The notes: a model not told the origin generated them from the sequence alone. 64,000 bases of DNA from Methylorubrum rhodinum (GCF_014199935.1 NZ_JACHOP010000025.1:16450-80449); one strand, 5' to 3'. Shown: positions 25,867 through 34,855, numbered from the stretch's first letter. Program-made: numbers and translations.

Positions 25867-26057
25867 AATATCGAAGAATCGAATTTGACCGTCAGCTCGT
25901 GATTGACTTCCCGGCGCTGCGGCGGTCGCCTGCGGTAGGAGCAGCAAGGGCGCGAAGGCGATCACGTCGAGCAGCTCCCTTGCCACCGCCCCCCGATCCG
26001 GGTTTTGTCCCTCGAGAGGGCCGCTGAAAAAGGCCCGGCGGGACGGAAACCGGGATC

Positions 26058-27245
26058 ATGACGACATACGCGCCGGCGAGCGAGCAGGAGGCGACGGCCA
26101 TCGTCGCGCAGGCTGCCGGCCGGTCCGAGCGGCTTCGGCTCGTGGGCGGGAACACCAAGGCCGCCTTCGGCCGTCCGCCGCAGGACGAGGCGACCCTGGC
26201 GAGCACGGGGCTCACCGGCATCACCCTCTACGAGCCGGCCGAGATGGTGGTGGCGGCCCGCGCCGGCACGCCGCTCGCCGAGGTCCAAGCCCTGCTCGCC
26301 GAGCGCGGCCAGATGCTGCCGTTCGAGCCGATCGACCATCGCCCGCTGCTCGGCTCCACGGGCACGCCGACCTTCGGCGCGGTGGCGGCGGTCAACAATT
26401 CCGGGCCTCGGCGGATCAATGCGGGGGCGGCCCGCGACAGCCTGATCGGCGTGCGCTTCGTCAACGGTCGGGGCGAGGCGATCAAGTCGGGGGGCCGCGT
26501 GATGAAGAACGTCACCGGCCTCGACCTCGTGAAGCTGATGGCGGGCTCCTGGGGCACGCTCGGCCTGCTGACGGAGGTCACCTTCAAGGTGCTGCCCGTT
26601 CAGGAGCGGGCCGCGACCCTGGTGCTGACCGGCCTCGACGACGCCGCCGCAATCGAGGCCCTGTCCGCGGCGCTCGGCTCGCCGTTCGAGCTGACCGGTG
26701 CCGCCCATCTGCCGGCGGGGATCGGCGGGCCGGAGGCCCGCACGCTCATGCGGATCGAGGGGTTTTCCAAGTCGGTGGAGTACCGCCTGGGCGAGCTGCG
26801 CCGCCTGCTCCGCCGCCGGGGCGAGGCGACGCTGATCGAGGGGGAGGACAGCGCTGCCCTGTGGCGCGCCGTGCGCGACGCGACCTTCCTCGCCGAGCCG
26901 CGCGAGGCGGCGGTCTGGCGCATCTCCACCGTGCCGGGGCGCGGGCCGGAGGTGACGGCGGCGGTCGCCCGCCAGCGTTCCGCGCGCTGGTTCTACGATT
27001 GGGGCGGCGGCCTGATCTGGCTCGCCACCGACGCAGCGGAGGATGCCGGCACGGCCATCGTCCGCGAGGCCGTGCGGGCGGCGGGCGGCCACGCCACCCT
27101 GGTACGCGCGCCCGAGACCGTGCGGGCCGCGGTGCCGGTGTTCGAGCCCCTGCCCGATCCGCTGATGCGCCTCACCACCGGCATCAAGGCGGCGCACGAT
27201 CCCGCCGGCCTGTTCAATCCGGGCCGGATGTATGCGGGGGTCTGA
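26058..27245 (+). CDS. glcE: Glycolate oxidase FAD-binding subunit GlcE
   Basis: FAD-binding (PCMH-type) subunit of glycolate oxidase, which converts glycolate to glyoxylate with GlcD and GlcF. The 395-residue product has RLRLVGGNTKAAFGRP, the FAD-contact GSTGTPTFGAVAAVNNSGPR (near residues 97-116) and GGRVMKNVTGLDLVKLMAGS, and ends with DPAGLFNPGRMY. It is shorter than GlcD, which supports GlcE. glcD and glcF are not adjacent: small membrane protein genes follow and an AT-rich islet precedes. Confidence 0.88.
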   Translation: MTTYAPASEQEATAIVAQAAGRSERLRLVGGNTKAAFGRPPQDEATLASTGLTGITLYEPAEMVVAARAGTPLAEVQALLAERGQMLPFEPIDHRPLLGSTGTPTFGAVAAVNNSGPRRINAGAARDSLIGVRFVNGRGEAIKSGGRVMKNVTGLDLVKLMAGSWGTLGLLTEVTFKVLPVQERAATLVLTGLDDAAAIEALSAALGSPFELTGAAHLPAGIGGPEARTLMRIEGFSKSVEYRLGELRRLLRRRGEATLIEGEDSAALWRAVRDATFLAEPREAAVWRISTVPGRGPEVTAAVARQRSARWFYDWGGGLIWLATDAAEDAGTAIVREAVRAAGGHATLVRAPETVRAAVPVFEPLPDPLMRLTTGIKAAHDPAGLFNPGRMYAGV

Positions 27246-27350
27246 CGCCGGTGCCGTATCCGACCGGACGGCATCGGGCCGAAAACCCTCCGTGTTCGTC
27301 GTTTCGACGAAACGGACCGATTTCGCCCCAACGCGCTCGAGCGAGGCGTC

Positions 27351-27578
27351 ATGCTGACCACTTTCATTGCGCTCGCCCTGATCGTCGTGCTGGGCCTGAT
27401 CGTGGTGCGTCGGCGCAACCTAACCTTCCTGATGTCGCTCGCGAGCCTGCTGGCGGGCATGTTCACGTTGATCTGGCTGCAGAACCAGGGACTTCTGCCC
27501 GGCACGCAGGGCCCCCTCAGCGACCGGCGGCCGCAGACGGTGATGGACGGGCCGAAGGAGCCGGTGCGGACGCCGTAG
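27351..27578 (+). CDS. Small membrane protein (75 aa), unknown
   Basis: Two hydrophobic segments (about residues 3-20 and 26-45) flank an Arg-rich turn (VVRRRNLT), followed by a Pro/Arg-rich soluble tail. GAGG lies 4-7 bases before the ATG. No family recognised. It is the first of three consecutive small membrane proteins between glcE and glpD. Confidence 0.6.
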   Translation: MLTTFIALALIVVLGLIVVRRRNLTFLMSLASLLAGMFTLIWLQNQGLLPGTQGPLSDRRPQTVMDGPKEPVRTP

Positions 27579-27677
27579 CGAGAGCGACGAGGTGGCCTGC
27601 GGGAACCTCTCGGCCCCTGGCGCGTCTGCCGCGATGAAAGCGGCTACCACCTTGGCCGCTCCGACCGGAGCCGTCCG

Positions 27678-27863
27678 TTGCGCAGCCTTCTCATCCTCCT
27701 CGTCCTCGTCGCGGGCGGCTTCGTGCTGACCGCGATGTTTGTCGCCCCGAAGCAGCCGGAGCTTCGCGGCTGGTACGAAACCAACGCCTGCCCGCATCTC
27801 GACAAGATCAGCCCGCAGATCTGCGACCCGATCCGTGCCGCGAAGGGCTCCGAGCCGATCTGA
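27678..27863 (+). CDS. Small membrane-anchored protein (61 aa), TTG start
   Basis: One N-terminal helix (LLILLVLVAGGFVLTAMFVA) followed by a short soluble part with two cysteines (NACPHLDKISPQICDPI) that could form a disulfide outside the membrane. The TTG start has CGGAG 8-12 bases upstream. Function unknown. The next small gene starts 8 bp after its stop. Confidence 0.55.
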   Translation: MRSLLILLVLVAGGFVLTAMFVAPKQPELRGWYETNACPHLDKISPQICDPIRAAKGSEPI

Positions 27864-27871
27864 GCCGTCGC

Positions 27872-28168
27872 TTGCGCGGCTTCATCGACTGGGCGTTCCG
27901 GGACCGCCGCACCGGCGCCATCGTGATCGGCCAATGGCCGAACGCGCCGCTCTGGCTGTTCGTCGCGGCATCCGTGGCGGAATGGCTGTTGCAGGTCGTG
28001 GCGCCCGGGCTGCCGGTCTGGCTCTTCGCTGGGCTGCGGATCGTCGCGCTGCTGGCGCTCGCCGTCTGGGCGGTCGACGAGATCGTGCGCGGCGTCAATC
28101 CGTGGCGGCGCTTCCTCGGGGGCGCCGTCCTGGTCGGCCTCGCGTTCAGTCTCGCGGGCCGGCTGTGA
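27872..28168 (+). CDS. Small polytopic membrane protein (98 aa)
   Basis: Three hydrophobic segments (about 27-45, 47-68, 80-97) after a charged N-terminus (DWAFRDRRTGAIVIGQWPNA). Start TTG; no strong ribosome site, so translation may be coupled to the upstream small gene 8 bp away. It ends 28 bp before glpD. Family not recognised. Confidence 0.58.
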   Translation: MRGFIDWAFRDRRTGAIVIGQWPNAPLWLFVAASVAEWLLQVVAPGLPVWLFAGLRIVALLALAVWAVDEIVRGVNPWRRFLGGAVLVGLAFSLAGRL

Positions 28169-28196
28169 GGTCCTGGGCTGCAAGATCGTAGACGAC

Positions 28197-29684
28197 GTGT
28201 ACGACCTCCTCGTCATCGGCGGCGGCATCAACGGGGCGGGCATCGCCCGCGACGCCGCCGGACGCGGCCTGTCGGTGCTCCTGTGCGAGCGCGGGGACCT
28301 CGCCGAGCACACCTCCTCGGCCTCGACCAAGCTGATCCACGGCGGTCTGCGCTACCTCGAGCAATACGAGTTCCGGCTGGTGCGCGAGGCGCTGGCCGAG
28401 CGCGAGCGGCTGATGCGGCTCGCCCCCCACATCATCTGGCCGCTCCGCTTCGTGCTGCCGCACGATTCCGGCCTGCGCCCGGCCTGGCTCCTGCGGATCG
28501 GGCTGTTCCTCTACGACCACCTCTCGCGGCTGCGGGCGCTGCCGGGCTCGCAATCCCTCGACCTGACCGCCGAGGGCGTCGGCGCGCCGCTGCAATCGCG
28601 GCTGACGCGGGGCTTCGCCTATTCGGATTGCTGGGTCGAGGACAGCCGTCTCGTCGTCCTCAACGCCCTCGACGCGGCCGAGCGCGGCGCCGCGATCCGC
28701 ACCCGCACCAATGTCGAATCCGCCCTGCGCGAGGACGGCGCCTGGACCGCGACCCTGCACGATTCCGAGACCGGGCGGCGCGAGCGCGTGCGGGCCAGGA
28801 TCGTCGTCAACGCCGCCGGTCCCTGGGTCGGGCAGACGCTCCTGCGCACGCTCTCGGTCGAGGCGCAGCCGAAGGTGCGGCTGATCAAGGGCAGCCACAT
28901 CGTCACGCGCAAGCTCTACGAGGGCGACCACGCCTACATCCTGCAGCAGCCCGACCGGCGCATCGTCTTCGCGATTCCCTACGAGCGCGACTTCACCCTG
29001 ATCGGCACCACCGACGTGCCGCACGAGGCCGGGCCCGGTCGGGTGACAATCTCTCCCGAAGAGACGCGCTATCTCTGCGATTGCATCAACCGCTCGTTCG
29101 CACGCGCGATCGGGCCGGACGACGTGGTCTGGAGCTATTCGGGCGTGCGCCCGCTCTACGACGACGCGGCGGCCTCGGCCTCGACCATCACCCGCGACTA
29201 CGTGCTGGAACTCGACACCGACGGCCCGCCGGTTCTCTCGGTGTTCGGCGGCAAGATCACCACCTACCGGCGGCTCGCCGAGCACGCCCTGGAGAAGCTG
29301 GCCCTGCCCGGCCTGAAGCCGGCCTGGACCGGCAGCGCGCCGCTGCCCGGCGGCGACATGGCGGGCAGCGACTTCGACGCCTTCTTCGCCGATTTCCGCG
29401 CGGCGAACGCCTACCTCCCCGAGCCGCTGGCCCGCCGCCTCGCCCGCGCCTACGGCACCCGCGCGGCGAACCTGCTCGGGGATGCCCGCACGATGGCCGA
29501 TCTCGGCGAGAGCTTCGACGGCGGTCTCACCGCCCGCGAGGTCGATTACCTCGCACGCACGGAATGGGCGCGCTCCCCCGACGACATCCTGTGGCGCCGT
29601 ACCAAGCTCGGCCTGCGGACCGGCCGGGAGGGCGTGGCGCGGCTCGCCCGGCATCTGGCCGGGCGGACGATCGGCGCGGGGTGA
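28197..29684 (+). CDS. glpD: Aerobic glycerol-3-phosphate dehydrogenase
   Basis: Membrane-associated flavoenzyme oxidising sn-glycerol 3-phosphate to dihydroxyacetone phosphate and passing electrons to quinone. The 495-residue product begins with the FAD dinucleotide motif DLLVIGGGINGAGIARDAAG, followed by SSASTKLIHGGLRYLEQYEF and VVNAAGPWVGQ, and FGGKITTYRRLAEHAL near the end. The start is GTG at 28197, giving the canonical N-terminus. glpF, glpK and glpR are not adjacent. Confidence 0.95.
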   Translation: MYDLLVIGGGINGAGIARDAAGRGLSVLLCERGDLAEHTSSASTKLIHGGLRYLEQYEFRLVREALAERERLMRLAPHIIWPLRFVLPHDSGLRPAWLLRIGLFLYDHLSRLRALPGSQSLDLTAEGVGAPLQSRLTRGFAYSDCWVEDSRLVVLNALDAAERGAAIRTRTNVESALREDGAWTATLHDSETGRRERVRARIVVNAAGPWVGQTLLRTLSVEAQPKVRLIKGSHIVTRKLYEGDHAYILQQPDRRIVFAIPYERDFTLIGTTDVPHEAGPGRVTISPEETRYLCDCINRSFARAIGPDDVVWSYSGVRPLYDDAAASASTITRDYVLELDTDGPPVLSVFGGKITTYRRLAEHALEKLALPGLKPAWTGSAPLPGGDMAGSDFDAFFADFRAANAYLPEPLARRLARAYGTRAANLLGDARTMADLGESFDGGLTAREVDYLARTEWARSPDDILWRRTKLGLRTGREGVARLARHLAGRTIGAG

Positions 29685-29691
29685 AGGAGCG

Positions 29692-29707
29692 CGGGCGTCC
29701 ACGCCCG
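29692..29707. terminator. Short palindrome between convergent glpD and manC
   Basis: CGGGCGT-CC-ACGCCCG, a 7-bp stem with a 2-base centre, lies between the two convergent stops (29684 and 29712). It may act as a bidirectional pause or terminator; no T-run. Confidence 0.35.
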
Positions 29708-29711
29708 AGCG

Positions 29712-31139
29712 TCAGCGCCCGTAGACGTCCTCCACTCGAATGATGTCGTCCTCGCCGGTATACGAGCCGACCTGCACCTCGATCAGCTCCAGCGGGATTT
29801 TTCCGGGGTTCGAGAGGCGATGCATCGAGCCGATCGGCAGGTACACCGCCTCGTTCTCGTGCACGAGGATGATCTGCTCGTTCAGCGTCACCTCCGCCGT
29901 GCCCTTGACCACGACCCAGTGCTCGGCCCGGTGGAAGTGCTTCTGGAGCGAGAGGCGGCCGCCCGGCGTCACCATGATCCGCTTCACTTGGAAGCGCTCG
30001 CCGATGTCGATGCGCTGGTACCAGCCCCAGGGGCGATACATCCGGCGATGCGCGTCGGCCTCCGGATGCGCCTTCTCGCGCAGCACCCCGACGAGGTCCT
30101 TCACCTTGCCCGAGCGCGCCTTGGACGAGACCAGCACGGCGTCCGGCGTCGCGACCACGATCACGTCGTCGAGACCGACGACGGTGGTGAGCCCCTCGCC
30201 CTCGCTGTGAACGAGGCTGCCGGTGGTCTCGACCAGCTCGACCCGGCCGCGCACGGCGTTGCCCTGCGCGTCGCGGTGGAGCACCTGCCACACCGCATCC
30301 CAGGTGCCGACATCGGACCACGCGAAGTCGACCTTGAGCACGCCGGCCCGGTCGGTCCGCTCCATCACGGCGTAGTCGATCGAGGTTTTCGGCGCACGCG
30401 CGAACGCGGTGGCGTCGAGGCGCACGAAGTCGAGATCGGTCGTGGCGGCCTCCAAGGCGCCGCGGGCGGCGTCCAGGATCTGCGGGGCGTAGGCTTCGAG
30501 TTCGCCGATCATCACGTCGGCCCGGAACAGGAAATAGCCCGAGTTCCACAGGGCGCCCTCGTCGATCAGGCGCTCGGCACCGGCCGCGTCCGGCTTCTCG
30601 ACGAAGCGCTCGACCCGGTGGACCCCCGGCGCGCCCGGCACGGCGGCGCCCATGCGGATATAGCCGTAATCGGTGGCCGGGCGGACGGGCGTGATGCCGA
30701 GCGTCATGATCTGGCCGAGCCGGGCGCCCGCGGCGGCGAGGCGGGCGGCCTCGGCGAAGGCGGCGGCGTCCTCGATCACGTGGTCGGCGGCCAGGATGAG
30801 GACCACCGTCTCCGGCCCCTGCCGGGCGGCATGGAGCGCGGCGACCGCCACCGCGGCGGCGGAATCGCGCCGGTCCGGCTCCAGCACGATGTCGGCGGAA
30901 ACGCCGGCCTGGGCGAGTTGCTCGGCGACGATGAAGCGCGCCTCGGACGAGGCGATGACGGTGGGCTTGGCGAACACCGCCCCGTCGGCCACGCGCCGCG
31001 CCGTGGCCTGGAAGGTCGAGGAATTCGGATCGACCAGTGGGGTGAACTGCTTGGGCATGCTTTCCCGCGAGGCCGGCCAGAGCCGCGTGCCCGAGCCCCC
31101 GCACAGGATCACTGGAAGAATCCGGCCCCCGTCGGACAT
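29712..31139 (-). CDS. manC: Mannose-1-phosphate guanylyltransferase / mannose-6-phosphate isomerase
   Basis: Makes GDP-mannose for surface polysaccharides; the bifunctional form also isomerises fructose 6-phosphate. The 475-residue product has the nucleotidyltransferase motif PVILCGGSGTRLWPASRES with MPKQF, then a C-terminal cupin isomerase domain (RPWGWYQRIDIGERFQVKRI, then LQKHFHRAEHWVVVKGTA with metal-binding His, and GEDDIIRVEDVYGR at the end). The ATG at 31139 is chosen over one 48 bases upstream because GAGAGGGA precedes it. It could supply the glycan set at 21.4-25.0 kb. Confidence 0.92.
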   Translation of the reverse strand: MSDGGRILPVILCGGSGTRLWPASRESMPKQFTPLVDPNSSTFQATARRVADGAVFAKPTVIASSEARFIVAEQLAQAGVSADIVLEPDRRDSAAAVAVAALHAARQGPETVVLILAADHVIEDAAAFAEAARLAAAGARLGQIMTLGITPVRPATDYGYIRMGAAVPGAPGVHRVERFVEKPDAAGAERLIDEGALWNSGYFLFRADVMIGELEAYAPQILDAARGALEAATTDLDFVRLDATAFARAPKTSIDYAVMERTDRAGVLKVDFAWSDVGTWDAVWQVLHRDAQGNAVRGRVELVETTGSLVHSEGEGLTTVVGLDDVIVVATPDAVLVSSKARSGKVKDLVGVLREKAHPEADAHRRMYRPWGWYQRIDIGERFQVKRIMVTPGGRLSLQKHFHRAEHWVVVKGTAEVTLNEQIILVHENEAVYLPIGSMHRLSNPGKIPLELIEVQVGSYTGEDDIIRVEDVYGR

Positions 31140-31269
31140 CACGCCATCCCTCTCACAACCTGCCGCTCCATGAGCCTGCCGGCGCATGTCGGGTCACCCG
31201 TCCGCCGCGGCGCAGCAGGCCGGAGGCGTAACGCCTCAAGCCGTTGTCGCCGAAGGCGGTCCGCGCCCG

Positions 31270-31288
31270 CGCAGACCCAGGGTCTGCG
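31270..31288 (-). terminator. Hairpin downstream of mcmA
   Basis: CGCAGACCC-A-GGGTCTGCG is a perfect 9-bp inverted repeat with a 1-base centre, about 135 bp past the mcmA stop and before manC. No T-run; a weak candidate for ending mcmA transcripts. Confidence 0.3.
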
Positions 31289-31421
31289 GGCGGCAGGGGT
31301 TCCGTGAGGGACGTCTTAGCCCAACGTGCCGCGCCGCACCAAGGGGGTCCGGCCCGGCATCATGCCGATGACGGCCTTACGCACGATCAGACTCGAGGCC
31401 GTCCGGGGCACCGCCCGAGGG

Positions 31422-33587
31422 TCACTCCGCCGCCTGCCGCTCGCCGTAGCCCAGACGCTCGTTGAGTTCGCCGAGCAGCTTCACCGCGGCCTCGGCGATG
31501 ACCGTGCCGGGCGGGAAGATCGCCGAGGCGCCGGCCGCGTAGAGCGCGTCGTAATCGCCCGGCGGGATCACGCCGCCGATCACGATCATCACGTCGTCGC
31601 GACCCTCCTCCTTCAGCGCCGCCTTCAACTCGGGGACGAGCGTGAGGTGGCCCGCCGCCAGCGAGGAGACGCCGACGATGTGCACGTCGTTCTCCACCGC
31701 CTGCCGCGCGGCCTCGCCCGGCGTGGCGAAGAGCGGCCCGATATCGACGTCGAAGCCGAGGTCGGCAAACGCCGAGGCGATCACCTTCTGGCCGCGGTCG
31801 TGCCCGTCCTGGCCCATCTTGGCCACCAGAATGCGCGGACGGCGCCCGTCGTTCTCCTCGAAGGCCTCGACGAGGCCGCGCACCTTCTCCACCACCGGCG
31901 ACATGCCGCCCACCTCCCGCTTGTAGACGCCCGAGATCGAGCGGATCTCGGCGCGGTGACGGCCCCAGGCCTTCTCCAGCGCCTCCGAGATCTCGCCGAC
32001 CGTGGCCTTGGCCCGCGCCGCGTTGACCGCGAGTTCGAGCAGGTTGTCGCTGGTATCCACGGCCTTGGTCAGCGCGGCGAGCGCCGCGTCGACATCGGCC
32101 TGAACGCGCTCGGAGCGCAGGCGCTTGAGCTTGTCGATCTGCATCGTGCGGACGTTGTGGTTGTCGACCCGCAGCAGCTCGATCTTCATCTCGTCGTCGG
32201 GCTTGTACTTGTTGATGCCGACGATGGTCTGGCGGCCGGAATCGATCCGCGCCTGGGCGCGGGCCGCCGCCTCCTCGATCCTGAGCTTCGGGATCCCGGC
32301 CTCGATGGCTTTCGCCATGCCGCCGAGTTCGTCCACCTCGCGGATATGCTCCCAGGCGCGCTTGGCGATATCGGCGGTCAGACGCTCGACATAGTAGGAG
32401 CCGCCCCACGGATCAATGATGCGGGTCGTGCCGCTCTCCTGCTGAAGGAAGAGCTGGGTGTTTCGCGCGATGCGGGCCGAGAAATCGGTCGGCAGCGCCA
32501 GGGCCTCGTCGAGCGCGTTGGTGTGCAGCGACTGCGTCCCGCCTTGGGTCGCCGCCATCGCCTCGATGCAGGTGCGGGTGACGTTGTTGAACACGTCCTG
32601 CGCGGTAAGCGACCATCCGGACGTCTGCGAGTGGGTGCGAAGCGGCAGCGATTTGTCGTTCTTCGGGTCGAATTCCTTGACGAGCTTGGCCCAGATCAGG
32701 CGCGCGGCCCGCATCTTGGCGATCTCCATGAAGAAGTTCATCCCGATCGCCCAGAAGAACGACAGGCGCGGCGCGAACTGGTCGATGGTCAGGCCGGCGG
32801 CCAGACCCGCCTTGATGTACTCGACGCCGTCGGCGAGCGTGTAGGCGAGCTCCAGATCCTGCGTGGCGCCCGCCTCCTGCATGTGATAGCCGGAGATCGA
32901 GATCGAATTGAACTTCGGCATATTCTTGGACGTATAGCCGAAGATGTCGGAGACGATCCGCATCGATCCCTTGGGGGGATAGATGTAGGTGTTGCGGACC
33001 ATGAATTCCTTGAGAATGTCGTTCTGGATCGTGCCGGCGAGTTTTTCGGGCGGCACGCCCTGCTCCTCGGCCGCGACGATGTAGAGGGCGAGAACCGGCA
33101 GCACCGCGCCGTTCATCGTCATCGACACGGTCATCTCGTCGAGCGGGATGCCGGAGAACAGGGTCCGCATGTCGTAGATCGAATCGATCGCGACGCCGGC
33201 CATGCCGACATCGCCCGAGACGCGGGGATGGTCCGAATCGTAGCCGCGGTGGGTCGCGAGATCGAAGGCGACCGAGAGGCCCTTCTGCCCCGCCGCGAGG
33301 TTGCGCCGGTAGAACGCATTCGAATCCTCGGCCGTGGAGAAGCCGGCATATTGCCGGATCGTCCAGGGCTGGGTGACGTACATTGCCGGATAGGGCCCGC
33401 GCAGGTAGGGCGGCAGGCCGGGGAACGAGCCGATCCCCTCCAGCCCCTCACGGTCCTCGGGCCCATAAAAGCCCTTCACCGGGATGCCCTCGGGCGTCAT
33501 CCACGGCTCGCCCACCGGCGGCGGGGGCGCCTTGAAGCCGTCGGCCGAAAGGCTGAGCGAGGCGAAATCAGGGATGCGTGACGGCAT
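31422..33587 (-). CDS. mcmA: Methylmalonyl-CoA mutase, large (catalytic) subunit
   Basis: Adenosylcobalamin enzyme converting methylmalonyl-CoA to succinyl-CoA; in methylotrophs it is part of the ethylmalonyl-CoA route that regenerates glyoxylate. The 721-residue product has the catalytic barrel (YPAMYVTQPWTIRQYAGFST, LSVAFDLATHRGYDSDHPRV) and a C-terminal B12 domain with the cobalamin motif MGQDGHDRGQKVI (DxHxxG). The length fits the large subunit. The small subunit gene and meaB chaperone are not adjacent, as known for the unlinked mcmA/mcmB arrangement of Methylobacterium. Confidence 0.95.
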   Translation of the reverse strand: MPSRIPDFASLSLSADGFKAPPPPVGEPWMTPEGIPVKGFYGPEDREGLEGIGSFPGLPPYLRGPYPAMYVTQPWTIRQYAGFSTAEDSNAFYRRNLAAGQKGLSVAFDLATHRGYDSDHPRVSGDVGMAGVAIDSIYDMRTLFSGIPLDEMTVSMTMNGAVLPVLALYIVAAEEQGVPPEKLAGTIQNDILKEFMVRNTYIYPPKGSMRIVSDIFGYTSKNMPKFNSISISGYHMQEAGATQDLELAYTLADGVEYIKAGLAAGLTIDQFAPRLSFFWAIGMNFFMEIAKMRAARLIWAKLVKEFDPKNDKSLPLRTHSQTSGWSLTAQDVFNNVTRTCIEAMAATQGGTQSLHTNALDEALALPTDFSARIARNTQLFLQQESGTTRIIDPWGGSYYVERLTADIAKRAWEHIREVDELGGMAKAIEAGIPKLRIEEAAARAQARIDSGRQTIVGINKYKPDDEMKIELLRVDNHNVRTMQIDKLKRLRSERVQADVDAALAALTKAVDTSDNLLELAVNAARAKATVGEISEALEKAWGRHRAEIRSISGVYKREVGGMSPVVEKVRGLVEAFEENDGRRPRILVAKMGQDGHDRGQKVIASAFADLGFDVDIGPLFATPGEAARQAVENDVHIVGVSSLAAGHLTLVPELKAALKEEGRDDVMIVIGGVIPPGDYDALYAAGASAIFPPGTVIAEAAVKLLGELNERLGYGERQAAE

Positions 33588-33829
33588 GCGGCGGTCTCGG
33601 CGGGGTCGGAGGACGGCAAATTTCTTTTGGCATTATAGGCAAGCCACCAAACGCGGCTACTGTCCATTGGGTGGCTCTCGCCCTTTCGTCCGCCGACGCG
33701 GCGCAATGCCGAAGCCTGTGCCAACGCCCGATGCGCGTCGATGCTTTGCCGACGCGGTCAGAAGGATGTGACGACTGCGCCGAGACCTCAAAAACAAAGC
33801 TCAACATGAATAAGAAAAATCGATCAAAG

Positions 33830-34249
33830 TCATGGCCATAAAGGCAATTTAATCAAATCTTTTATCGAGACATACCCTAGTACCGCTGAGAAAAATAACC
33901 CGAACACAGGGCCCGCCCAATCCGTGAGCACGTAATTGGCTGGGTTCTTCGGGTTTACGCATATGTTAACGCTCTCGCCCACTTCGTATCCACCCCGAAA
34001 TTGCGTATATCGATGACGTAATTTGTAAATACCGCCCTTATATTCATAAACAACAACAGGCCGCGCCCATTCATCAACATGATCCATGCCGTCCAAATCT
34101 TCTATTTTTGCTAGTGCGTCATCCCAGGCACAAAACCTCCAAATCGCCCTCAAGCAAGCTAACGCCATGAAGGAAACCATGGCGAGCCCAATCAACAAAG
34201 AGCATAAAAGCTTGTAATCCATCGCAAAATTACCTACTTTTCCCTTCAT
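33830..34249 (-). CDS. DUF3592-like membrane protein in an AT-rich islet
   Basis: A 139-residue product with an N-terminal helix (about 11-32), a soluble middle (VVVYEYKGGIYKLRHRYTQF, then YEVGESVNICVNPKNPANYV) and a C-terminal helix (about 112-130). The order of TM, Y-x-Y strand, V-G-x-x-V-x-x-x-x-x-P-x-N-P and TM matches the DUF3592 pattern. An internal ATG at 34222 gives a 130-residue form with a better ribosome site (GTAGGT). Base composition is strikingly AT-rich compared with mcmA, pointing to transfer. Function unknown. Confidence 0.68.
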   Translation of the reverse strand: MKGKVGNFAMDYKLLCSLLIGLAMVSFMALACLRAIWRFCAWDDALAKIEDLDGMDHVDEWARPVVVYEYKGGIYKLRHRYTQFRGGYEVGESVNICVNPKNPANYVLTDWAGPVFGLFFSAVLGYVSIKDLIKLPLWP

Positions 34250-34378
34250 GCGGAATGAATTTGCGAGTTTTTAATTGTAATTAATAGATAAATAGACCGC
34301 AGTCATTCTACAAATAGATATCGCGTACGCCGTTTCGAGCTCCGAGCAACATAGGCATAACGATAGGAGGATTGGCTG

Positions 34379-34855
34379 TCACTTCGCTGGCACGGAACGA
34401 TGCCAGCCCGGATCGCGGCGGATGCTCGGCGCCGGTCCCGTGGGCGCCGCGAGCCACGCCCGGCGTAGCGCAATCAAGTGCTTGAGCCGCTTCATCCGCG
34501 CGCGCTTGCACCCGCAATCCCAAGAGCAGTCGAAGTCGCTCCCGCTCACGCCGCCCTCCCCCATGAGCGCGCCGAGGATCGTCACGACGGCACCGGCCAC
34601 GAACAAGAAGACCAGAACGGCCACGGGCCACGCCACCCCAAGCCCGACGAGGGCGGCGATCACCAGCTTCAACCCGAGCGAGGCCGCGACCTTCGCCTTG
34701 AGCAGAACCACCAACGTCGTCCCGGCGCCAAGCCCGCCGCGCAGCGTGCGGAAGACGCGCCGCCTGAGGCGAGCCCGCGCGATCAGCCCATCGAGCCGGG
34801 CGAGTTCGCGCTCCACGCGCCGTACCACCCTGTCCCGCTCCGCGATGGCCCGCAC
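34379..34855 (-). CDS. Small membrane protein with Cys-rich turn, unknown
   Basis: From GTG 34855 (AGGGGAGG just upstream) the product is 158 residues: a basic helical N-terminus (RVVRRVERELARLDGLIARA), two long hydrophobic helices (about 62-84 and 85-108), then a cysteine cluster (CSWDCGCKRARMKRLKHLIA) and a basic tail. An upstream ATG at 35011 would overlap the divergent DUF817 gene start and is unlikely. The cysteine cluster could bind metal or form disulfides. No family recognised. Confidence 0.5.
   Translation of the reverse strand: MRAIAERDRVVRRVERELARLDGLIARARLRRRVFRTLRGGLGAGTTLVVLLKAKVAASLGLKLVIAALVGLGVAWPVAVLVFLFVAGAVVTILGALMGEGGVSGSDFDCSWDCGCKRARMKRLKHLIALRRAWLAAPTGPAPSIRRDPGWHRSVPAK

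Noticed and set aside
27250..27314. GCATCGGGCCGAAA and CGTTTCG-A-CGAAACG near the start of a small gene, possible repeat A copy
   Set aside because: Only one arm resembles family A; the rest does not align.
33588..33829. Possible cobalamin riboswitch upstream of mcmA
   Set aside because: No B12-box-like conserved core seen; the region is an AT-rich junction.
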